From assembly GCA_965279095.1 (NCBI GenBank), contig CBDIHH010000006.1, positions 434,001 to 498,000 of the forward strand: a stretch of DNA of 64,000 nucleotides. Reading direction: 5' to 3'. The stretch comes from CBDIHH01 sp965279095. GTDB taxonomy: Bacteria > Pseudomonadota > Alphaproteobacteria > Caulobacterales > Caulobacteraceae. A program made the position numbers and the translations under genes. How positions within the stretch are numbered: the stretch's first letter is position 1; each line of letters starts with the position of its first letter. Below, piece by piece: positions 17,101 to 25,198 of the stretch. Below the pieces are notes generated by a model. The model was not told the DNA's origin and ran no database searches. It saw nothing but the letters and a program-made list of their open reading frames with translations.

Positions 17101-17363
17101 TCGACTACCTGTTCCAAAGGGGCGGGGCCGTGGATGTCATCCTGGTCGTGATCGCTCTGGAGTGCGCCTTTCTCTACTGGCGCAGCCGGTCGGGCCGGCG
17201 GCCCGGCGCGCCTGTGGACCTGGCCCTGGCGGTGGCGCCGGGGGTTTGCCTGTTGCTGGCGCTGCGCGGCGCCCTCACCCAGGCCTCCTGGGTGTGGATC
17301 GCGGCCTGGCTGGCCCTGTCCTTTCCCATCCATGTCGCAGACCTGCTTCGGCGGCGCCTGTGA
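17097..17363 (+). CDS. Small membrane protein at the end of the bchG operon
   Basis: This 88-residue protein begins MIDYLFQRGGAVDVILVVIA and has about three hydrophobic helices with few charged residues. Its ATG overlaps the bchP stop (ATGA), so it is almost certainly translated with bchP. Similar small membrane proteins are found downstream of bchP in other photosynthesis clusters, but I do not know a function. A role in pigment or membrane assembly is only suggested by context. Confidence 0.8.
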   Translation: MIDYLFQRGGAVDVILVVIALECAFLYWRSRSGRRPGAPVDLALAVAPGVCLLLALRGALTQASWVWIAAWLALSFPIHVADLLRRRL

Positions 17364-17500
17364 ACGCCCCGCCTATGCCTGCGTTCATCTGTCCATGATA
17401 AGCCAAACGAATCGTCCCGCCGCCGCCGCGGCGGTCCTGGCCGCGCGTGCGGTCCGGGCCCGCCTAGTCTCAATCAACTTGCAATCCCATCGGAGGAACC

Positions 17501-17941
17501 ATGAGCCAACTTAAGCCCGCCCTTGCCGCCGCCGCCGTCCTGGCCGGCCTATTCCTGGCCCAGACCCCGGCCTCGGCCCAGGCCACGGGTAAGCTCGCCC
17601 TGCCCATCAAGGACGCCACCGGAAAGGCCATGACCGGCGATCTCGCCAGCGGCCGCAAGATCTTCCGCCAGTGCGAGACCTGCCACGTGACCACCATCGG
17701 GGTGAACAAGGTTGGTCCGTCCCTGCACGGCATCATCGGCCGGCATTCCGGGACGGTGCCGAACTTCCGCTATTCGGCGGCGAACAAGAAGTCCGGCATC
17801 ACCTGGACGCCGCAGGAGCTGTTCGTCTACCTGGAGAACCCGCAGAAGCGGATCCCCGGCACCTTCATGAGCTTCACCGGCGTCAAGAATCCTCAGCAAC
17901 GCGCCGACGTGATCGCCTATCTGATCGCCAACACCAAATAG
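17501..17941 (+). CDS. Class I soluble cytochrome c (c2-like)
   Basis: This is a periplasmic electron carrier of 146 residues with a cleavable signal peptide (hydrophobic to about residue 27, ASA-QA). The heme motif CETCH is at 58-62 and the distal ligand Met123 lies in PGTFMSFTGVKNP. The fold matches cytochrome c2/c552-type class I proteins that shuttle electrons between the bc1 complex and a reaction centre or oxidase. Position next to the photosynthesis cluster suggests reaction-centre re-reduction, which is inference. The start is supported by CGGAGGAACC directly before the ATG. A strong hairpin follows the stop. Confidence 0.9.
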   Translation: MSQLKPALAAAAVLAGLFLAQTPASAQATGKLALPIKDATGKAMTGDLASGRKIFRQCETCHVTTIGVNKVGPSLHGIIGRHSGTVPNFRYSAANKKSGITWTPQELFVYLENPQKRIPGTFMSFTGVKNPQQRADVIAYLIANTK

Positions 17942-17948
17942 ACGGCCC

Positions 17949-17984
17949 GGCCGACCCTGTCCGCCCAGCGCGGCAGGGTCGGCC
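17949..17984. terminator. Hairpin terminator between cytochrome c and hemC
   Basis: GGCCGACCCTG (17949-17959) and CAGGGTCGGCC (17974-17984) form a perfect 11-bp stem, and CCGC/GCGG inside the loop extends it after a one-base bulge. It lies between two convergent genes. No clear T-run follows on either strand, so it may act bidirectionally or as an mRNA 3'-end stabiliser. Confidence 0.7.
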
Positions 17985-18004
17985 AAAGCCCGTTCCCGCG
18001 GAGG

Positions 18005-18934
18005 CTAGGCCATGACTGGCGACAGGTTTCCGCCCTCGACCCTGATGCTGTGGCCCAGGCGCGCGCCCAGATCAGAGGCCGCCTCGCGGGTGTCGCACTC
18101 GATCTCCGCGACCCGGCGAGAGGCGCGCGAGCCGTCCGGCGCCAGCAGCTCGCCCACGAAGGACAGCCGCCCCTGCGACCATCGCGCCAGGGCGGCGATC
18201 GGCGTCTTGCATGACCCGTCGAGCGCGGCGAGGAAGGCCCGTTCGGCGGCGGTCTCCAGGCCGGCGGCCTCGTCATCAAGGGGATCGAGCGCCGCGGTGA
18301 CCACGGAATCCCCGGTCCTGGCGGTGATGGCCAGGGCGCCCTGGCAGGGGGCTGGGGGGAAGGCGACAGGGTCGATGAGAGCCTTGGCATGAACGGCAAG
18401 CCCCAGGCGCCGCAACCCCGCATAGGCCAGAAGCGTCGCGTCCACCTCGCCCGACTGGACCTTGCGCAGGCGGGTGTCCACATTGCCGCGCAGCATCACG
18501 ATGCGGAAATCAGGTCGAAGCGCCAGCACTTGCGCCTGTCGGCGCAGGCTCGCGGTGCCGATCACGGCGCCCTGGGGCAGGGCGCCAAGGCTGTCCGCCT
18601 GGGTGCAGATCAGGGCGTCGCGGGGATCCTCCCGCGCCGGCGTGCAGGCCAGCACAAGGCCGGCGGGCAGGACGGCGGGCAGATCCTTCATCGAATGCAC
18701 GGCCAGGTCGACCCGCCCGTCGAGCAGGGCCTCGTCGATCTCCTTGGTGAACAGCCCCTTGCCCCCGGCCTCCAGAAGCGGCCGGTCCTGGATGCGATCT
18801 CCGGACGTGACGATCGGCACGATCTCGAAGGTGCGCCCGGGATTGGCCACCTCCAACGCGGCCTTCACATGACCCGTCTGAGCCAGGGACAGGGGCGAGC
18901 CGCGCGCGCCGATGCGAAGGGTCTGAGAGGTCAT
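18005..18934 (-). CDS. hemC: Hydroxymethylbilane synthase (porphobilinogen deaminase) HemC
   Basis: HemC condenses four porphobilinogens to hydroxymethylbilane, upstream of both heme and bacteriochlorophyll. The 309-residue protein starts MTSQTLRIGARGSPLSLAQ and contains HSMKDLP with the catalytic aspartate (about residue 84), the TASLRRQAQ and LRGNVDTRL substrate-binding segments, and Cys242 in LDGSCKTPIAA, which carries the dipyrromethane cofactor. It is transcribed convergently to the cytochrome c gene. Its presence beside the bch genes is convenient for tetrapyrrole supply, but hemC is a general housekeeping gene. Confidence 0.97.
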   Translation of the reverse strand: MTSQTLRIGARGSPLSLAQTGHVKAALEVANPGRTFEIVPIVTSGDRIQDRPLLEAGGKGLFTKEIDEALLDGRVDLAVHSMKDLPAVLPAGLVLACTPAREDPRDALICTQADSLGALPQGAVIGTASLRRQAQVLALRPDFRIVMLRGNVDTRLRKVQSGEVDATLLAYAGLRRLGLAVHAKALIDPVAFPPAPCQGALAITARTGDSVVTAALDPLDDEAAGLETAAERAFLAALDGSCKTPIAALARWSQGRLSFVGELLAPDGSRASRRVAEIECDTREAASDLGARLGHSIRVEGGNLSPVMA

Positions 18935-19065
18935 GAAGAGCGGTTTCCTGCCAGCTTGGTCCTGAAAGCCAGGATCGCGTTAAATCGGGCGCGGCGCCAG
19001 TCCATTACAGGCTGTGGGGCATCTGGCCGCGTCCTGTCCACCGCCGGATCTATACGGGAGCGCGC

Positions 19066-20040
19066 ATGAAGATTGCGATGGTGGCGGCGGTCTGCGTACT
19101 CGGGCTGCTTGCCGCGGCGGCGGCGTGGCTGTGGACCCCGGACCGGCCCCGGGCGGCGCTGGAGGCCCGCTACCTGCGCTCGCCCGCCGACCTGATCACC
19201 GTGGCCGGGACCCAGCTGCATGTCCGCGTCGACGGGCCGCCGACGGCGCCGGCCGTGATCATGGTGCACGGCTTCGGCTCCAGTCTGGAGACCTGGGAGC
19301 CGTGGGCGCGGTCCCTGTCTGACGAGTTTCGCGTCATCCGCCTTGACCTGCCGGGCTCAGGCCTGTCGCCGCCCGACGCCACGGGCCTCTACACCGACGC
19401 GCGCACGATCACCCTGATCACGGCGCTGATGGACCGCCTGGGGGTGACGCGCGCGACGCTGGTTGGCAACTCCATCGGCGGGCGCATCGCCTTCACCCTG
19501 GCCGCGCGTCATCCGGAGCGGGTGGAGCGGCTGGTGCTGATTTCTCCGGACGGATTCGCCAGTCCCGGATTCGACTATGGCAAGGCGCCCAAGTCGTCCG
19601 GGGTGATGGGCCTGATGCGCTACGCCCTGCCCAAGGCGATGGTGCGGATGAACCTGGCCCCGAGCTATGGCGATCCGGCCCGGCTGACGCCGGCCGTGGT
19701 GGATCGCTACTACGACCTGCTTCTGGCGCCGGGCGCGCGCGGCGCCCTGCTGGACCGGATGAGTCAGACCATCCTCGAGGATCCGCGGCCCCTGCTTGCT
19801 CGTATTTCGGCGCCTGTTCTGCTGATGTGGGGACGCAAGGATCAGCTCATCCCCTTCGCCAACGCCGCCGATTACCAGGCGGTCCTGCCCCACAGCCGGC
19901 TGGTGGAATTCCCCGATCTCGGACACGTGCCGCAGGAGGAGGATCCCCAAGGGTCGCTCCCGCCCCTGCGATCGTTCCTGCGCCAACCGCTGTCCGGCGC
20001 CAAGTCGATGTCTTCCGGCCCCGACGCGGGCCAGGGTTGA
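19066..20040 (+). CDS. Alpha/beta-hydrolase with N-terminal membrane anchor
   Basis: This is a 324-residue alpha/beta-fold hydrolase. Residues about 4-23 form a hydrophobic anchor or signal (MVAAVCVLGLLAAAAAWLW). The oxyanion segment HGFGSS is at about 68-73, the nucleophile elbow GNSIGG puts the catalytic serine at about 136, and GRKDQLIP and DLGHVP carry the probable acid and histidine. The family includes esterases, C-C hydrolases and dehalogenases; the substrate cannot be read from sequence. BchO-type hydrolases occur in photosynthesis clusters, but this gene is separated from the bch genes by hemC. Confidence 0.85.
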   Translation: MKIAMVAAVCVLGLLAAAAAWLWTPDRPRAALEARYLRSPADLITVAGTQLHVRVDGPPTAPAVIMVHGFGSSLETWEPWARSLSDEFRVIRLDLPGSGLSPPDATGLYTDARTITLITALMDRLGVTRATLVGNSIGGRIAFTLAARHPERVERLVLISPDGFASPGFDYGKAPKSSGVMGLMRYALPKAMVRMNLAPSYGDPARLTPAVVDRYYDLLLAPGARGALLDRMSQTILEDPRPLLARISAPVLLMWGRKDQLIPFANAADYQAVLPHSRLVEFPDLGHVPQEEDPQGSLPPLRSFLRQPLSGAKSMSSGPDAGQG

Positions 20041-20109
20041 TCAGCCTCAAGGCGCCGCCGGGCCCCTGGTCTCTGCTGTCCCCCGCGATCGCAGGAAAGA
20101 CCAGCAGCT

Positions 20110-20508
20110 ATGACCCTCCGCCAGCTGATGACCGCCACAGCCCTCGCCGCCCTGGCGGCGGCCTCGGTCGGCCACGCCCAGACGCCCGCATCGATGACGG
20201 CTGATCAGACCTCGGGCCGCAGGATCGCCGAGCGCCACTGCGGCGGCTGCCACGCCATCGACGGCCGCCGCAGCCCCCTGCCGGCGGCGCCGCCCTTTGC
20301 CGATATTCACCGCCGTTATCCCGCCGGCGGGCTGGATCAGATCCTCACCGAGGGGATGATCGCGCCCACCAGCCGGCCGGAGGAGGGGCCCGTGCTCCTG
20401 CACCCCAGCATGCCGATGGCTCTGCTGGCAGAAGATGAGATCGCCGATCTGCGCGCCTATCTGAAGAGCCTGGAGCCCAGGGCCCCGGCGGGCGCCGGCG
20501 TCCGCTGA
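20110..20508 (+). CDS. Small periplasmic monoheme cytochrome c
   Basis: This 132-residue protein has a signal peptide (to about residue 23, GHA-QT) and one heme site, CGGCH at 44-48, with a methionine-rich segment HPSMPMALLAEDEI that would supply the distal ligand. It resembles short class I cytochromes of electron-transfer chains. It stops two bases before the convergent stop of the next gene. No partner enzyme is adjacent, so its donor and acceptor are unknown. Confidence 0.85.
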   Translation: MTLRQLMTATALAALAAASVGHAQTPASMTADQTSGRRIAERHCGGCHAIDGRRSPLPAAPPFADIHRRYPAGGLDQILTEGMIAPTSRPEEGPVLLHPSMPMALLAEDEIADLRAYLKSLEPRAPAGAGVR

Positions 20509-20510
20509 CC

Positions 20511-20756
20511 TCAGTCCTCGACGGGCTTGACCCTGGACCGGGCGAACAGCAGCCCCATGAGCCACAGGCCGACCCCGATCAGACCCACGCCCAGCAGGGG
20601 GGCCAGAAGGTCCAGCGGCATGCCCATGAGCACCAGGGCGTTGGCCTCCCACGGCTCGCCCCCGTAAAGCGCCATGCCCATGAAGACGAGGACCGCCGCA
20701 CCGACAAGGCACAGGGCCAGTCCAAGGATGACCCGCAGCGTCGATTGAATCCTCAT
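20511..20756 (-). CDS. Small two- or three-helix membrane protein, function unknown
   Basis: This 81-residue protein has hydrophobic segments at about 7-30 (VILGLALCLVGAAVLVFMGMAL) and 42-72, ending with a charged tail ARSRVKPVED. A GGAAG precedes the ATG. It is the last gene of the fixK-like/usp transcription unit, 19 bases after the universal stress gene, which suggests expression under low oxygen. I recognise no family. Confidence 0.7.
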   Translation of the reverse strand: MRIQSTLRVILGLALCLVGAAVLVFMGMALYGGEPWEANALVLMGMPLDLLAPLLGVGLIGVGLWLMGLLFARSRVKPVED

Positions 20757-20775
20757 GGGCGCTTCCAGGACGGGC

Positions 20776-21609
20776 CTAGTGGCTCAACAGCACCGGGATG
20801 GCGCTGCGCCCTATGAGGGTCTTGGTCACGCCGCCGAACATCCATTCCTCCAGCCGCGTGCGGCCGTAGGCGCCGGAGACCAGCAGGTCCGCGCTCGTCT
20901 TGGCGGCGGCCACCAGGAGATCCTCTCCGGCGGAGGCGGATCGGGGCATGGTGGCCCCGGTGGCGCTGATGCCCCGCGCCTCCAGGTAGGCCAGGACATC
21001 CGTCATGTCCGCGCTGGTCTGCGCCTCGTCGCCCTGTTCGAGGACCGAATAGACCACCACAGTTTGCGCCAGCTCCAGGAAGGGCAGGGCGTCGGTCACG
21101 GCCCGGCGGGCTTCGCGGGTGTTCTTCCAGGCGACGACGACGGTCTTCGGCGCCCGGGCCATGCCCGCGGCCGGCACGTAAAGCACCGGCCGCCCGGTGC
21201 GCATGACCAGGTCGCCCACCGGCGCCGAACAGAGGATATCCCCCTTGTCAGGCTGCTTGTCGCCCACGACGACCAGATCAGCCAGGGCAGACAGCCGGGC
21301 CAGGGCGTTCAGGGGAAACTCGATCGAAGATCGCCACTTCGCCGGGGTCTCCAGGCCGGTGACGGCCGCGCGAAACTTCGCTTCGGCCGCCTTGAGGTTG
21401 GCGTCGATCACCGAACGCTCGGCGACGGCCAGCGCCCCAGTCATGTCCATGGGACCGAAGGCCCCGTCCATGCTGCTGGGCACGCAGAACTCGGCGCAGG
21501 CTCCCAACAGGCGGGCCTTGAAGTGGCCGGCCAGCATGATGGCCGCCTGCAGGTGCGGCGCATCGGAAGGGTCGGGCCCAACGGAGGTCAGGATGGTGGC
21601 GTAGGTCAT
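20776..21609 (-). CDS. Tandem universal stress protein (UspA family)
   Basis: This 277-residue cytosolic protein has two Usp-like halves. The second ends with the nucleotide-binding signature SGAYGRTRLEEWMFGGVTKTLI (about 245-266, key residues G-x2-GR...GGVTK). The first half has VVVGDKQPD but a degenerate loop. Tandem Usp proteins in alphaproteobacteria are often induced under oxygen limitation. It lies 18 bases downstream of the Crp/Fnr gene, so the two are very probably co-transcribed. Confidence 0.9.
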   Translation of the reverse strand: MTYATILTSVGPDPSDAPHLQAAIMLAGHFKARLLGACAEFCVPSSMDGAFGPMDMTGALAVAERSVIDANLKAAEAKFRAAVTGLETPAKWRSSIEFPLNALARLSALADLVVVGDKQPDKGDILCSAPVGDLVMRTGRPVLYVPAAGMARAPKTVVVAWKNTREARRAVTDALPFLELAQTVVVYSVLEQGDEAQTSADMTDVLAYLEARGISATGATMPRSASAGEDLLVAAAKTSADLLVSGAYGRTRLEEWMFGGVTKTLIGRSAIPVLLSH

Positions 21610-21627
21610 GGTCTGTCCTTCCGAGGA

Positions 21628-22329
21628 TCAGCTGCAGTAGGACTGGATCGCCGCGCGATCGGAGATGACCACGCTGCGAATGGTCGGCAGGGCGATCCAG
21701 CGCCAGCTTTGCAGCTGGGTGAGGGTGCGCGAGACGGTCTCGATCGTGAGGCCCAGGTAGTCCGCCATATCCTGTCGCGACATCGGCAGGGCGAGGACCG
21801 CGGGGTCTCCGAGGCGCTCGGACAGGTCCAGCAGAAAGGCGCAGACGCGCTCGCAGGCGCCCTGGCGGCCCAGCAGCAGCATATGCTCGCGGGTGCGCAA
21901 CAGGCTCTGCGCCGTCAGGCTCCAGATCTGGGCCGACAGCCCGCAGTCCTCGGAAGCGCGGGTGGCCAGGGCGCGGCGCCGGATCAGCATCAGCACGGTG
22001 TCGCTGACGGCGTCGCAGCCCATGGTGTGGTTGAGGCCGGCCTCGAGGCCGAAGATATCGTCGGGCAGGTGGAAATCGCTGATCTGGCGGCGGCCGTCGT
22101 TCAGCACGCGGTAGGTGCGCACGGCGCCCGAGACCACCCGGTAGACGAACTCCGCGGGCTCGCCCTCGCCGAACACCTCCTCGCCGCGGCCGAAGGCCAT
22201 CTGGACCCCCGGCAGGGCCAGGGCGTCGCAATTCCGCGCCTGCACGGCCGGTCGGGTGTTCGGGAAGACCTGTCCCGGCGGCGGGGCGGGGGTGGGGCGG
22301 GTGAGGGTGGCGGCGACCTGGGCAAGCAC
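21628..22329 (-). CDS. fixK: FixK/FNR-type Crp-family transcriptional regulator
   Basis: This Crp/Fnr regulator has a cyclic-nucleotide-like sensor domain (GEEVFGEGEPAEFVYRVVSGAVRTY), a dimer helix and a C-terminal HTH MSRQDMADYLGLTIETVSRTL, whose recognition helix is of the FNR/FixK class (E..SR). The N-terminal cysteine cluster of FNR is absent, which suggests the FixK type, activated by FixJ rather than by oxygen directly. I place the start at a GTG (22329) with GGAG six bases upstream. An in-frame ATG at 22401 would add 24 residues but would lie on a FixJ-like motif. It is divergent from fixL. Confidence 0.87.
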   Translation of the reverse strand: MLAQVAATLTRPTPAPPPGQVFPNTRPAVQARNCDALALPGVQMAFGRGEEVFGEGEPAEFVYRVVSGAVRTYRVLNDGRRQISDFHLPDDIFGLEAGLNHTMGCDAVSDTVLMLIRRRALATRASEDCGLSAQIWSLTAQSLLRTREHMLLLGRQGACERVCAFLLDLSERLGDPAVLALPMSRQDMADYLGLTIETVSRTLTQLQSWRWIALPTIRSVVISDRAAIQSYCS

Positions 22330-22399
22330 GGCGATCTCCAACGTCGAATTGACTGATTGGTATCGCCGCAGGCGGCTGGCCGAAATTCGGGTATTGTCC

Positions 22400-22407
22400 A
22401 TACGTAC
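22400..22407 (-). promoter_or_regulatory. FixJ-box-like octamer upstream of the fixK-type gene
   Basis: The minus strand reads GTACGTAT, one base from GTAMGTAG, which I recall as a class of in-vitro selected FixJ sites. It lies about 70 bases upstream of the preferred fixK start and between divergent fixK and fixL, where FixJ would be expected to act. The motif is short and partly palindromic, so chance is possible. Confidence 0.35.
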
Positions 22408-22494
22408 ATCCCCGTAATCGTCTGGGGCGTGACGGAGGCCTATGGCCTATACGATCCCCACTCGAGAGAACCGGCCGCTCCCGTGAAGTCCCAG

Positions 22495-24000
22495 ATGAGT
22501 CTCGGCGAGCGGCTGTCCCTGGCCCCCCTCGGGTCAGGGCCGCTGATGTCCGCGTTCAGCGTGGCCGCCTATATGCTGGCGACGGCGGGGGTGTGCGCCG
22601 CCCTCGGTTGGCGCCTGTTTGCTGCTGCCCCGCCGTCCGGGCTGATCTTCCTGCTCACCATGCCGGCCGTGCTGCTGGCCGGGGGCATCGGCGGGATCGT
22701 TCCAGCCATGATCGCGGGCGCCCTGGGCGTGACGGCGACCCTGGCCCTCGGCGCGGTGGGCTCGGTGACCCCGGTGGTTCTGGCCATCGAGGTGTTGGTC
22801 TATTTCGCCATCGCCGCCCTGGGCGGCCTTTTGGGCCAGAGCCTCTGGCGAAGCCGCGAACAGACCGAACAGGGCCTGGTGGCCCTGCGCGAGCGGGAGG
22901 CCCGTCTCAGATCGATCCTGGATACGGTGCCGGACGCCATGATCGTCATCGACGATCGCGGCCTCATGCAGTCGTTCAGCGCCACCGCGACACGCCTGTT
23001 CGGTCATCAGGCCGAGGATGTCATCGGCCAAAACGTCAGCATGCTGATGCCGGCGCCCTATCACGACTCCCACGACGCCTACATGGATCGCTACCGCCAC
23101 ACCGGCGAGCGGCGGGTGATCGGGATCGGCCGGGTGGTCGTCGGCCAGCGCAAGGACGGCTCCACCTTCCCGATGGAACTGTCCGTGGGCGAGATGGTGG
23201 CAGGGGAGCGTCGGCATTTCATCGGTTTCGTCCGGGACATCACCGAGCGGCAACTGGCCGAGGGCAGCCTTCAGGAACTGCAACGGGAACTGATCCACAT
23301 GTCCCGCCTCACCGCCCTCGGGGAGATGGGATCGGCGCTGGCCCATGAGCTGAACCAGCCCTTGTCGGCGATCGGCAACTACCTCAACGGCGTTCGCCGG
23401 ATGCTCGAGGGCTCGCCGGACCCGGCCGTGATCAAGGACGCGCTTGATCGCGCCGCGGCGCAGACCCTTCGGGCCGGCGAGATCATCCGCAGGCTGCGGG
23501 ACTTTGTGGCCCGGGGCGAGACGGAGCGCCGCGTCGAGAGCGTGGCCAAGATCATCGAGGAGGCCAGCGCCCTGGCGCTGATGGGGGCGAAGGAGCACGA
23601 TATTCGTGTGACCATGACGCTCGACCCCGCAGCGGACGCCATCCTGGCGGATCGTGTTCAGATTCAGCAGGTTCTGCTGAACCTGATGCGCAACGCGGTC
23701 GAGGCCCTCGTCGACCGGCCCATTCGCCGACTCACCGTCGGGGCGACCGTTTCTGACGACATGGCGGAGATCAGCGTCGCCGACACCGGCCCGGGACTGG
23801 CTGAGGAAATTCGCGCCCACCTGTTCCAGCCGTTCATGACGACCAAGCCCAATGGCATGGGCGTCGGGCTGTCCATTTGCCGAACGATCGTGGAGGCTCA
23901 TGGCGGGAAGATCTGGGCCGAACCGAACGGGGGCGGCGGAACGGTGTTTCGCCTGACCCTGCCCCTCTTGCCCAGCGAGGAGGCGTTGGATGCCGACTGA
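22495..24000 (+). CDS. fixL: Oxygen-sensing heme-PAS histidine kinase FixL
   Basis: FixL autophosphorylates when oxygen leaves its heme and then phosphorylates FixJ. The roughly 500-residue protein has three or four N-terminal membrane helices, a PAS domain with the FixL heme-pocket pattern (FGHQAEDVIGQNVSMLMPAP, then HDAY with the probable axial histidine, then GERRVIGIGR), an H-box ALGEMGSALAHELNQPLSAIGNY and an HATPase domain (NLMRNAVEAL, DTGPGL, GMGVGLSICR). ATG 22495 is taken as start; an in-frame GTG at 22483 is an alternative. The end overlaps fixJ by 11 bases. Confidence 0.92.
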   Translation: MSLGERLSLAPLGSGPLMSAFSVAAYMLATAGVCAALGWRLFAAAPPSGLIFLLTMPAVLLAGGIGGIVPAMIAGALGVTATLALGAVGSVTPVVLAIEVLVYFAIAALGGLLGQSLWRSREQTEQGLVALREREARLRSILDTVPDAMIVIDDRGLMQSFSATATRLFGHQAEDVIGQNVSMLMPAPYHDSHDAYMDRYRHTGERRVIGIGRVVVGQRKDGSTFPMELSVGEMVAGERRHFIGFVRDITERQLAEGSLQELQRELIHMSRLTALGEMGSALAHELNQPLSAIGNYLNGVRRMLEGSPDPAVIKDALDRAAAQTLRAGEIIRRLRDFVARGETERRVESVAKIIEEASALALMGAKEHDIRVTMTLDPAADAILADRVQIQQVLLNLMRNAVEALVDRPIRRLTVGATVSDDMAEISVADTGPGLAEEIRAHLFQPFMTTKPNGMGVGLSICRTIVEAHGGKIWAEPNGGGGTVFRLTLPLLPSEEALDAD

Positions 24001-24616
24001 ACCCACCGTGCACATCATCGATGACGACGAGGCGGTGCGTCATTCGCTGGAATTCCTGTTCCGCAGCGCCTCTCTGAACGCCTGCGCCCACGCCTCACCC
24101 ATCCCCTTCCTGGAGGCGGCCTCCCACCTCCCGACGGGCTGTGTGGTCACCGACGTGCGCATGCCTGAGATGACCGGGCTTGACCTGCTGCGCGCCCTGC
24201 GGGCCCAGGGGCGGGACATCCCCGTGATCGTCATCACCGGCCATGGGGATGTGCCCATGGCGGTGGCGGCCATGAAGGCCGGCGCCAGCGACTTCTTTGA
24301 AAAGCCGTTTGACGACGAGGCCCTGCTGGCCTCCGTGCGCAAGGCCCTGGCCGGAACCGCCGACACCGAGCCGGAGCCGTCCGACGACGCACGGCTTCGC
24401 CTCGAGCAGCTGTCGATGCGTGAGCGGCAGGTCCTCAATGGCCTGCTGGACGGCTTGTCCAACAAGACGATCGCCTATGACCTCGGAATCAGCGCCCGCA
24501 CCGTCGAGATCTACCGCGCCAAGCTGATGACCAAGATGGGCGCCGCCAGCTTCGCCGAACTGGTGCGGCTGGCGATGCAGGCCGGAGCGGGGCAGGGCGT
24601 CGAAAATTTGCCCTAG
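23990..24616 (+). CDS. fixJ: Response regulator FixJ
   Basis: FixJ is the NarL/LuxR-type response regulator activated by FixL under low oxygen, usually switching on fixK. The 208-residue protein has a receiver domain with the acidic pair DDDE (11-14), phospho-acceptor Asp55 in VVTDVRMPEMTG and Lys105 in EKPF, and a LuxR HTH (LSMRERQVLNGLLDGLSNKTIAYDLGIS). It is translationally coupled to fixL, and a fixK-type gene lies immediately upstream on the other strand. Together these make the assignment firm. Confidence 0.93.
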   Translation: MPTEPTVHIIDDDEAVRHSLEFLFRSASLNACAHASPIPFLEAASHLPTGCVVTDVRMPEMTGLDLLRALRAQGRDIPVIVITGHGDVPMAVAAMKAGASDFFEKPFDDEALLASVRKALAGTADTEPEPSDDARLRLEQLSMRERQVLNGLLDGLSNKTIAYDLGISARTVEIYRAKLMTKMGAASFAELVRLAMQAGAGQGVENLP

Positions 24617-24670
24617 GTCAACCTCGGCGTCGTCGGACGGCGCTAGGCTGCGAGCCAGTGAAGGCGCCCG

Positions 24671-25048
24671 ATGACCCAATCGTCCCAGTCCAGCCAACGT
24701 ATCGGTGTCGTCGAGGACGACGAGGCTGTCCTCGCGGCCATCAGCTTCGCCCTCAAGGCCGAGGGCTACCGGGTCGAGGGGTTCAAGGACGCTCGGGCTT
24801 TTCTGGCCCAGGACGGCATCAAGGACTTCGCCTGCCTCGTGATCGACCTGCGCCTGCCCGACGCCGATGGGCTGACCTTGATCAGAGGCCTGCGGTCGCG
24901 GGGCTTGGACACTCCCGCCATCCTGGTCACGACCCAACCCAGCCGCAGTTGCCGGCGTGAAGCCGCAGCGCTGAACACGCCGATCGTCGAGAAGCCCCTG
25001 ATGGGCGAGGTCCTGTCGGAGTGCATCCGCTCGCTCAGCGGCGCGTAG
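24671..25048 (+). CDS. Stand-alone receiver-domain protein (possible FixT-like feedback factor)
   Basis: This 125-residue protein consists of one receiver domain: acidic residues EDDE (15-18), phospho-acceptor Asp59 in VIDLRLPDADG and Lys108 in VEKPL, so it should be phosphorylatable. It lies 54 bases after fixJ in the same direction. Caulobacter encodes FixT, a single receiver-like protein that inhibits FixL and uses cysteines to bind an iron-sulfur cluster. This protein has three cysteines (55, 94, 118), fewer than I would expect. A FixT-like role is inference; a plain phosphate-transfer partner is equally possible. Confidence 0.8.
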   Translation: MTQSSQSSQRIGVVEDDEAVLAAISFALKAEGYRVEGFKDARAFLAQDGIKDFACLVIDLRLPDADGLTLIRGLRSRGLDTPAILVTTQPSRSCRREAAALNTPIVEKPLMGEVLSECIRSLSGA

Positions 25049-25123
25049 AGCCTTCGTCGATCGTCGCCGCGACTGGTCGGGCGCGAACGGGACCGGCCCG
25101 CCATCGAGCAGGCAGGGACCATC

Positions 25124-25147
25124 ATCCCAGGCCCCAAGGCCTGGGAT
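25124..25147. terminator. Hairpin between receiver gene and the convergent small membrane gene
   Basis: A perfect 10-bp stem, ATCCCAGGCC (25124-25133) with GGCCTGGGAT (25138-25147), closes on the loop CCAA. It lies between convergent genes and would terminate either strand, although neither side has a real T-run. Confidence 0.7.
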
Positions 25148-25198
25148 AATGTCGGCGCAGGGCCAGGCGGCGACCGCGATGGGCCGCCGCGGGCTGGG

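Noticed and set aside
19066..20040. Assignment of the alpha/beta hydrolase as BchO
   Set aside because: BchO is an alpha/beta hydrolase of similar size, but it normally lies with bchD/bchI, and this protein has an N-terminal membrane anchor and stands outside the bch operons; a generic name is safer.
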